A DNA stretch of 64,000 nt, from the NCBI RefSeq assembly GCF_036067295.1, contig NZ_CP107954.1, positions 5,394,001-5,458,000 of the forward strand. The letters are read 5' to 3'. This DNA comes from Kribbella sp. NBC_00382 (lineage in GTDB: Bacteria; Actinomycetota; Actinomycetes; Propionibacteriales; Kribbellaceae). Shown piece by piece: positions 58,127-64,000 of this stretch; positions within the stretch are counted from its first letter, which is position 1, and every line of letters begins with the position of its first letter. A model generated the notes under the pieces. The model was given only the letters and a program-made list of their open reading frames with translations, had not been told where the DNA came from and ran no database searches. The position numbers were made by a program, and so were the translations under genes.

Positions 58127-58857
58127 AACTGCTTGCCCGGCGTCTGCCCGAAGGTCCGGCGGAAGACGTCGATAAAGGCACTCGGGCTGGACCAGCCACA
58201 GCGGTACGCGACAGTGGTGACCGGTTCGCCGTCGGCCAGCAGGATCAGGGCGTGGTGCAGGCGGAGTTGCGTGCGCCATTGCGGGAACGTCATCGCAAAC
58301 TCCTGCCGGAACAGACGAGAGAGCGTCCGCTCGGCGGCTCCCACCGCATGACCGAGCTGGGAAAGTGCGCGGCCGTCGGCGGGGTCGGCGTACAGGATCG
58401 CGCAGACCGCGGCGAGCCGGGGATCCGTTGCTACAGGCAACCGGATTGGTTGCTGTGGTGACAGCTCGAGTTGATCGACCAGTACGCTGCGGAGGCGTCG
58501 GCGCGCGTCGCTGGTGTCCGCGGGATCGGCCGTGTAAGCGATGATCAGCTCGCGCAACAGCGGCCCGACGGCCAGTACTGCGGGCGCGTCCAGCCCGACC
58601 GGATTGATGGGCAGCCCGACCAGATGCAGGTCGGTCGGACCGTACGCGCGATGCTCGTGGACGGTCCCGGCCGGCACCCAGATCGCCCGGGTCGCGGGCG
58701 CGATCCAATGTCCGCGATCGGTAGTCACCGAGAGCACACCACTAGCGGCGTACGCGATCTGGTGATCGTCATGCCGGTGCGCGTCGATGCCCGCGCCGGA
58801 GGCGGGCCTGCGGAGCGCGGTCGGCGCGATCGGAGCGTGGCGGGGAATCGACATCAT
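58123..58857 (-). CDS. AraC-family regulator with cupin sensor
   Basis: A 244-residue regulator: N-terminal cupin (IDAHRHDDHQIAYAASGVLSV, TVHEHRAYGPTDLHLVGLP) and C-terminal double helix-turn-helix (LSQLGHAVGAAERTLSRLF, PVTTVAYRCGWSSPSAFIDVF, TFGQTPGKQF). The start is one of two adjacent ATGs at 58857. It is divergent from an MFS exporter with 51 bases between the starts, which is the expected target. Confidence 0.93.
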   Translation of the reverse strand: MMSIPRHAPIAPTALRRPASGAGIDAHRHDDHQIAYAASGVLSVTTDRGHWIAPATRAIWVPAGTVHEHRAYGPTDLHLVGLPINPVGLDAPAVLAVGPLLRELIIAYTADPADTSDARRRLRSVLVDQLELSPQQPIRLPVATDPRLAAVCAILYADPADGRALSQLGHAVGAAERTLSRLFRQEFAMTFPQWRTQLRLHHALILLADGEPVTTVAYRCGWSSPSAFIDVFRRTFGQTPGKQF

Positions 58858-58908
58858 CTGTCAGATTATCGGAAGCCGGTCAGTCGGAGGCCAGCCAGGC
58901 TGGAAGGT

Positions 58909-60024
58909 GTGAAGCGAAATACCGCCTTGTTGTCCGCCGGCCACGGCAGCGTCGACCTGTACCAGGGAATCGTCCCCGTGCTCCTACCGTTCCTGGTCGC
59001 CGAGCGCGGCTACGACTACCTGGCCGTCTCCGGGTTCGTCCTCGCCGCGACGCTGCTCTCCTCGGTGGTCCAGCCGGTCTTCGGCCTGCTGGCCGATCGC
59101 TGGTCGATGCCGTGGCTGATCCCCGCGAGCATGATCACGGCCGGTCTGGGCGTCGCGCTGATCGGCGTCTCCTCGTCGTACCCGTTCGCGCTCGCGGCGA
59201 TCGGCCTGACGGGCATCGGCGTCGCCGCGTACCACCCACAGGCCGCCCGCACCGCGCGGTCGGTGACAGGTGGCAGCCACGTCGGGATGAGCTGGTTCTC
59301 CCTCGGCGGCAACCTCGGCTTCGCGGTCGCACCCGCCGCCGGTCCACTTCTCGCGTACTCCGGCCTGACGGCAACGCCACTCCTCCTGATCCCGGCCGTA
59401 GTGGGCGCGGCGATCACGGTCCCTTTGCTGCGATCGGGTGGCGCGGCCCGCCTGCGACCTCGCGAACTGCGAGGGGTGGACGACTGGCCGGCCTTCCGCA
59501 CGCTGACGGCGATCATCGTCCTGCGCTCGATCACGTACGTCGGCCTGAGCACCTTCCTCGGCCTGTACGTCGGCCAGCGACTCCACCTCAGCACCGGAGC
59601 CAGTGCGACGACTCTCTTCGTGCTGTTCGGCGGGGGAGTGATCGGCACTCTCCTCGGCGGCCGCCTAGCCACCCGCGACGGCCGACTAGTCACCATGCGC
59701 TGGTCGTACGCCGTCGCTGCGCTCGCCCTGGCCGGAGTCGCCCTCGTCCCGACAGCCGCCCTCTTCGTCTTCGTAGCCGTGAGCGCCGTGGCCCTGTACG
59801 TCCCCTTCTCCCTCCACATCACCCTCGGCCAGGACTACCTCCCGACCCGAGTCGGCACAGCCAGCGGCGTCACCCTCGGCCTGGCGGTCAGCGCAGGCGG
59901 CGTGCTCGCCCCTGCGTTGGCAGCGGCCGCCAAAGCCACCTCACTCCAACTGGTCCTGGCTTGCCTAGCCGTCCTGCCCGCCCTTGCCGTCCTCCTCACT
60001 CGACGCCTCGCCGAACCCACCTGA
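58909..60024 (+). CDS. MFS transporter, fosmidomycin-resistance (Fsr)-like
   Basis: A 371-residue transporter with about twelve hydrophobic helices. GHGSVDLYQGIVPVLLPFL, VQPVFGLLADRWSMPWLIP and GVAAYHPQAARTARSV are characteristic of the Fsr-type exporters. The GTG at 58909 has GGAAGG just upstream; the longer open frame from 58471 is antisense to the AraC gene. Divergent from and probably activated by that AraC regulator. Exported compound unknown. Confidence 0.88.
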   Translation: MKRNTALLSAGHGSVDLYQGIVPVLLPFLVAERGYDYLAVSGFVLAATLLSSVVQPVFGLLADRWSMPWLIPASMITAGLGVALIGVSSSYPFALAAIGLTGIGVAAYHPQAARTARSVTGGSHVGMSWFSLGGNLGFAVAPAAGPLLAYSGLTATPLLLIPAVVGAAITVPLLRSGGAARLRPRELRGVDDWPAFRTLTAIIVLRSITYVGLSTFLGLYVGQRLHLSTGASATTLFVLFGGGVIGTLLGGRLATRDGRLVTMRWSYAVAALALAGVALVPTAALFVFVAVSAVALYVPFSLHITLGQDYLPTRVGTASGVTLGLAVSAGGVLAPALAAAAKATSLQLVLACLAVLPALAVLLTRRLAEPT

Positions 60025-60097
60025 GCCGCATGTCGAGCCCGCAAGCGCGGCTCCGACGTACCGGTGCGAGGTCGGCTCACCAAGAGGAGTTGTGCAG

Positions 60098-60778
60098 ATG
60101 GAACTGCCCGAGATCGTGTCGCGGGACGAATGGCTGGTGGCGCGAAAGCAGCTGTTGGCTGATGAGAAGGAGTTCACCAAGCGCCGGGACGAGCTGAACG
60201 CGAAGCGCCGCCTCTTGCCGATGGTGAAGGTCGACGAGGACTACGTCTTCGAAGGCCCGGCTGGTGAGGTACGGATGATCGATCTGTTCGAGGGCCGGCA
60301 GCAGTTGGCCGTCTACCACTTCATGTTCCAGCCCGACTGGGACGAAGGCTGCCCGAACTGCACCTGGTTCGCCGAGGACATCGGGCAGTTGAAGGGACTG
60401 CACGAGTTGACGACCACATTTGTCGCGGTGTCGAGGGCGCCGTACGAGAAGCTCGCGGCCTACAAGGAGCGGAAGGGGTGGACCTTTCCCTGGTACTCGT
60501 CAGCGGGCAGCACCTTCAATTACGACTACCACGTGACGCTGGACGAGTCCGTCGTCCCGCTGTCCTACAACTACCGCACCAAGGCGGAGTGGGATGCGTT
60601 GCCGACCGGCGGTCTGGTCCAAGGTGAGCAGCCGTTCGACCTGCACGGTCTGAGTTGCTTCCTGCGGGTGGAGGACGACGTGCACCACACCTATTCGACA
60701 TACGGGCGTGGCTGTGACTCGATGGGATTCACGACCAACGTCATCGACCTGACCGCTCTCGGGCGGCAAGGGACCTAG
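60098..60778 (+). CDS. DUF899 thioredoxin-like protein
   Basis: A 226-residue protein of the DUF899 family, with a thioredoxin-related fold. EIVSRDEWLVARKQLLADEKEFTKRRDELNAKRR is the family N-terminus, and the redox-like motif is GCPNCTWFAED (CxxC, near residue 88). The role is unknown; some relatives are linked to quinol or peroxide chemistry. The ATG at 60098 has GAGGAG upstream. Its stop shares CTAG with the convergent PLP-enzyme gene. Confidence 0.9.
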   Translation: MELPEIVSRDEWLVARKQLLADEKEFTKRRDELNAKRRLLPMVKVDEDYVFEGPAGEVRMIDLFEGRQQLAVYHFMFQPDWDEGCPNCTWFAEDIGQLKGLHELTTTFVAVSRAPYEKLAAYKERKGWTFPWYSSAGSTFNYDYHVTLDESVVPLSYNYRTKAEWDALPTGGLVQGEQPFDLHGLSCFLRVEDDVHHTYSTYGRGCDSMGFTTNVIDLTALGRQGT

Positions 60779-61617
60779 TTGATCAGCGCCACGATCGTTG
60801 TGCCGGGCGGGAAAGCGCGTCGGTGGACCTGGTCGAAGAGGGCGTACATCATCTTGGCTTCGTAGATCCAGTCGAGCAGGAGGCCGTGCCGGGCCTTGAA
60901 GTCGTCGATGAACGAGGTCAGGATCGGCGTCCGCTTGGCGTAGCCGCCGAAGTGGTAGCCGTCGAGCAGGCGCCAGTTGCCGACGCGCTCGCCGAAGGTT
61001 GCGTGCTGGAGAGCGACGACGTCGTCTTCCAGAGGTGCCTTCAGGACCGGTACGCCGATGGTGGGGTGGGGACCTGCGGCGAGACCCGCGAGAGTGCCAC
61101 CGGTGCCGACGGCGCAGAAGAGTGCGTCGACAGGGGTGGTGAGTTCGGCGGCCAGTTCAGCGCAGCCGCGGACGGCGGCCGGATTGCTGCCGCCCTCCGG
61201 CACTAGGTAGAAGTCGCCGAACTCTTGATGCAGGCGACTTAGAACAGGAGAGGACGTCTTCAGCCGGTACGTCGCTCGGTCGAGGTACGTGAGTCGCATC
61301 CCGTTGGCGACGGCGGCGGACAGCGACGGGTTGAGCGGGAGGTGTTCCTCGCCGCGGACCACGCCGATGGTGTTGAAGCCGTAGTGACGGCCCGCCGCGG
61401 CGACAGCGCGGAGGTGGTTCGAGTACGCGCCGCCGAAGGTGAGCAAGGTGCCGGCTTCGAGAGCAGCAGGCAGGTTGTATTTCAGCTTGCGCCACTTGTT
61501 GCCCGGGATCTCGGGATGCACGAGATCGTCCCGCTTCAGCAGCACCCGGACACCGGCGCAAGCCAGCCGGTCGTCGTGCAGCTCGGAGAGCGGTGAGGGC
61601 AGCTGGACGTCGAGCAC
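60775..61617 (-). CDS. PLP-dependent D-cysteine desulfhydrase / ACC deaminase family enzyme
   Basis: A 280-residue pyridoxal-phosphate enzyme of the tryptophan-synthase-beta fold. The PLP lysine is in PGNKWRKLKYNL (about residue 42), the phosphate/substrate loop in GGAYSNHLRA, and the PLP-phosphate glycine loop in AVGTGGTLAGL. It is shorter than the usual 320-340 residues, and the loop after the active site is abbreviated (PHPTIGVPVL). Which activity applies cannot be read from sequence alone. Stop overlaps the DUF899 stop through CTAG; the RNase P RNA gene lies just upstream on the same strand. Confidence 0.88.
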   Translation of the reverse strand: MLDVQLPSPLSELHDDRLACAGVRVLLKRDDLVHPEIPGNKWRKLKYNLPAALEAGTLLTFGGAYSNHLRAVAAAGRHYGFNTIGVVRGEEHLPLNPSLSAAVANGMRLTYLDRATYRLKTSSPVLSRLHQEFGDFYLVPEGGSNPAAVRGCAELAAELTTPVDALFCAVGTGGTLAGLAAGPHPTIGVPVLKAPLEDDVVALQHATFGERVGNWRLLDGYHFGGYAKRTPILTSFIDDFKARHGLLLDWIYEAKMMYALFDQVHRRAFPPGTTIVALIN

Positions 61618-61643
61618 GCGTCCAAGCTTGGCACGGGTGAAGC

Positions 61644-62051
61644 GGAAGGGGCTGATCTGTAAGCCGGATCCTGTAATCGGCGACCATCTATCTACGGTGA
61701 CCGTTGCCGGGCACCTCTAGCAGCCTACCCGTGAGCTCGGGCGGGCAGCCCTCGAACGCTCACGCGGACGACGGTTGCCCATCGCCCTTCTTGGCCTTGC
61801 TCCACGTGGGGTTTACCTAGCCTCCGCAGTCGCCTGCGGAGCTGGTGGTCTCTTACACCACCGTTTCACCCTCACCCGCACCTCGATGAACCACGGGGTC
61901 CATCCAGGCCGCTGGCGGTCTGTTCTCTGTGGCACTGTCCCGCGGGTTGCCCCGGGTGGGCGTTACCCACCACGTTGCCCTGTGGAGTCCGGACTTTCCT
62001 CGGCGCCCACCGTTGCCGGCGAACGACGCGATCGCCCGATCAGCCCCTTCC
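61644..62051 (-). ncRNA. rnpB: RNase P RNA, type A
   Basis: Minus strand. GAGGAAAGTCCGGACTCC (the conserved CR I/P4 region) is seen at about 61984-62001, and the 3' part ends in the expected P1 return strand after CCGGCTTACAGATC. P1 is a perfect 14-bp helix between 62038-62051 and 61644-61657. About 408 nt, the right size for an actinobacterial type A RNA. The open reading frames crossing this stretch are not genes. The 5' end lies 4 bases after the DUF952 stop codon. Confidence 0.96.
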
Positions 62052-62055
62052 ACCC

Positions 62056-62424
62056 TCAGGATAGGGCCTGCGCGCCCACTTCCGGCCATCGGCCGTCGGC
62101 GGCCCGCTCGTACGGGCGGACCTCGACGACGGCGTCCAGGTTCAGCGGACCGTACAGGTGCGGGAACGAGATGCCGATCGCGTCCAGATCCTCGTCGCAC
62201 AGGGCCGACACCAGCAGCGAGGTGTCGATGACGAGCAGGCAGAGCGGCTCGGTCACATCGGCGTAGAAGGAGTTCGCGACCATCGCGACCTGGTCCGGGC
62301 GGGAGCAGTGGATGAACGGCGCGCCGTCGTCGAGCGACTTGCCCCGGGTGGAGATCCGGTAGCTGCCGGCCGCGCGGGCCGCTTCCCACTCCGCGACGAA
62401 GGCCAAATGCAGGATCAGAGCCAT
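62056..62424 (-). CDS. DUF952 family protein
   Basis: A 122-residue cytosolic protein. ALILHLAFVAEWEAARAAGSY, GAPFIHCSRPDQVAMVANSFY and LYGPLNLDAVVEVRPYE match DUF952, of unknown function. The ATG at 62424 is preceded by GATAATCT about 12 bases upstream and no clear ribosome binding site, so it may be leaderless. The stop is only 4 bases before the RNase P RNA, so the rnpB promoter must lie within this coding sequence or the two are cotranscribed. Confidence 0.88.
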   Translation of the reverse strand: MALILHLAFVAEWEAARAAGSYRISTRGKSLDDGAPFIHCSRPDQVAMVANSFYADVTEPLCLLVIDTSLLVSALCDEDLDAIGISFPHLYGPLNLDAVVEVRPYERAADGRWPEVGAQALS

Positions 62425-62495
62425 GCGCCCGAGATTATCGGTGCGGCGCCGCGCGGGCCGGGAGCGGCGCGAGTGGTTCCGGAACCAGTAGCCCC

Positions 62496-62566
62496 TTGAC
62501 AGCACAGCGTGAGCACAGAAAGATCCGATGTCTACTGGTGATCCTCTCCGCCCCCAGGTCACCAGT
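62496..62566 (+). promoter_or_regulatory. Promoter and inverted repeat upstream of secreted glycosidase-like gene
   Basis: TTGACA at 62496-62501 is a perfect -35 element; a weak -10 (AAAGAT) follows after 17 bases. An inverted repeat ACTGGTGA (62534-62541) / TCACCAGT (62559-62566) lies in the leader, a possible operator. Confidence 0.45.
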
Positions 62567-62592
62567 CCGCTCCATCTCCAGGAGAGATCCGA

Positions 62593-64000
62593 TGAACGAC
62601 CTCCTGCGATCCCGCCTGCCTGAAAACCTGCCGAAGGTCCGCCCAAAGTCCCGTCCAAAACTCCTGCCCAGACTGCTGCTGGTGACAGCGGTCGTCGCAG
62701 GATCACTGGTCACCAGCGGTCCGGCGACAGCACTACCAGCCGCCGGTACGACGGCCTGGCAGAACGGCTCCTTCGTCGTCGACCGGCCGAACCTGGTCCG
62801 TCGCTCCGACATCATCCTCGGCCGCGCCAACCCGGCGCCGGCCGAATCACTGCCGCTGGGCAATGGCGCCCTCGGAGCGGCCGTCTGGTCCGCCGGCGGG
62901 TTCACCGCCCAACTCAACCGCACCGACACCTTCCCCGACCGCAAGTCGCTCGGCCAGGTCGTCATCCCGGGCCTGTCCCGGATGACGAGCGCCGCCGACT
63001 TCACCGGCCGGCTCGACCTGTACGACGGGATGCTCCGCCAAAGTGGTGGCGGTATGACCCTGACCGCGTTCATCCGCGCGGACACCCAGCAAGTGGTCGT
63101 CGACGTCACCGGCGCCGACCCCAACGCGACTCAGACCGCCCAGGTCAAACTCTGGACCGGCCGCAACCCGACCGCGCGCGCATCCGGCGCGGTCGCCGCA
63201 CTCGCCGAGACCTGGGTCGACAACAATGGCGCCGGCGCCTCGGGCCGGACCTTCGGCTCGCTGGCCGGCGTGACGGCCGGCGGTCGCAACGTCGTCGGCT
63301 CGACTCCGAACAACCTCACCGCTCAGGTCGCCTTCCAGCCCAACACAGACGGCTCGTTCCGGGTCGTCGTCGCGGCACCCACGTGGACCGGCGGCGACTC
63401 GATCGCCACCACGAACGCAGTACTGAACGGCGCTGCCACCAGGCCCGCGAACGAAGTACGGGATGCGCATCTGCAGTGGTGGCACAACTACTGGAGCCAG
63501 GCCGGCCTGATCAAGATCAGCTCGGCCGACGGGACCGGTGACTATGTCGAGAACCTGCGAACGATCTTCCTGTACGCGAGCGCGGCCCAGAGCCGGGGCG
63601 TGCTGCCGGGATCGCAGGCCGGAGTCGCCGACCTGTTCACCTTCTCGCAGGACAAGCGCGACTGGTATCCGTCCGGCTACTGGTTCTGGAATCTCCGCAT
63701 GCAAGTCGCGGCGAATGCCTCGGCCGGGGTGCCGAATCTGAACGACCCGATGTTCCGCCTCTACCAGGACAACGTCGACGCGATCGCGTCCTGGACCTCC
63801 GCGCACATGCCCGGCCGAACGGGTCTGTGTGTACCGGAGACGATGCGCTTCAACGGCAACGGCACCTACAACGGCGGCACCGACAACTCGTCGTGCGACT
63901 CGACCATCACCCCGCAGTGGAACTCGCTCACCGTCACCACCGGAGCGGAGATCGGGTTGTGGGTCTGGGAGCACTACCGGATGACCGACGACCAGGCGTT
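62593..64000 (+). CDS. Secreted glycoside-hydrolase-like protein (DUF5703/GH95-like), 3' truncated
   Basis: Open from ATG 62593 (AGGAGAG upstream) to the window end, at least 469 residues. Arg/Lys-rich N-terminus then LLPRLLLVTAVVAGSLVTSG, a Sec signal peptide with cleavage near ATALPAAG. The mature part begins with PNLVRRSDIILGRANPAPAE and LPLGNGALGAAVWSAGG, the first domain seen in DUF5703 and GH95-type fucosidase-like proteins. Further on, YPSGYWFWNLRMQVAANA and CVPETMRFNGNG look like part of an (alpha/alpha)6 barrel. The catalytic residues lie beyond the window, so the substrate stays open. Confidence 0.8.

Noticed and set aside
61157..62389. Open frames across the RNase P RNA region
   Set aside because: The sequence is the RNase P RNA, recognised by its conserved core and P1 helix; the frames are accidental.
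1..64000. CRISPR arrays, insertion-sequence transposases, integrases or phage genes
   Set aside because: No spaced direct repeats of CRISPR type and no transposase, integrase or phage structural motifs were seen; the tandem repeats present are contiguous or intragenic.

Overview
High-GC, soil-type actinobacterium. Gene content and synteny (a PucR regulator followed by fabD-fabH-acpP-fabF, aceE beside DUF3052 and AhpE, Nif3-like/Zn-ribbon/RNase H-phosphatase, many glycosidases and one-component regulators) suggest the Propionibacteriales, most like Kribbella or Nocardioides. That placement is inference from sequence, not a database match. Both edges cut genes: a VWA-domain protein on the left and a secreted glycosidase-like protein on the right, which stays open to base 64000.

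Left third (1-23.2 kb): a secreted GH9-GH6 cellulase faces a LacI-family regulator across three CelR-type boxes. A DUF3145 gene, a structured RNA candidate and a patatin gene bracketed by identical terminators follow. Then comes the type II fatty acid synthesis cluster on the minus strand: PucR/FasR-like regulator, fabD with a C-terminal biotinyl-like domain, fabH, acpP, fabF and an acyl-CoA carboxylase beta chain. Next are a LysR/MFS pair, a SGNH hydrolase/TetR pair, a PHP protein, a pirin and a POT peptide transporter.

Middle (23.3-41 kb): a two-gene sulfone/organosulfur monooxygenase operon (SfnB-like and SfnG-like), pyruvate dehydrogenase E1 (aceE) divergent from DUF3052-ahpE, tRNA-Val(UAC), and an unusual 10.9-kb single gene. 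Its product (3,629 aa) is ordered CoA-ligase domain, about 1,150 residues of repetitive low-complexity sequence, ketosynthase, acyltransferase, acyl carrier domain, half a condensation domain, and an adenylation domain with nothing after it. The ketosynthase has Trp in place of its catalytic Cys and Asn in place of one catalytic His. This is the strongest candidate for an undescribed system.

Right third (41-64 kb): sugar metabolism (ROK kinase, NagZ-type GH3, ROK regulator divergent from a GH13 alpha-glucosidase), a DUF222-HNH protein with exact 153-bp internal repeats flanked by repeat-rich non-coding DNA, a conserved Nif3/Zn-ribbon/RNase H cluster, an RNB ribonuclease, several regulator-target pairs, and RNase P RNA directly after a DUF952 gene. 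Two copies of a long palindromic element 45 kb apart each sit between convergent genes and look like a dispersed bidirectional-terminator family.
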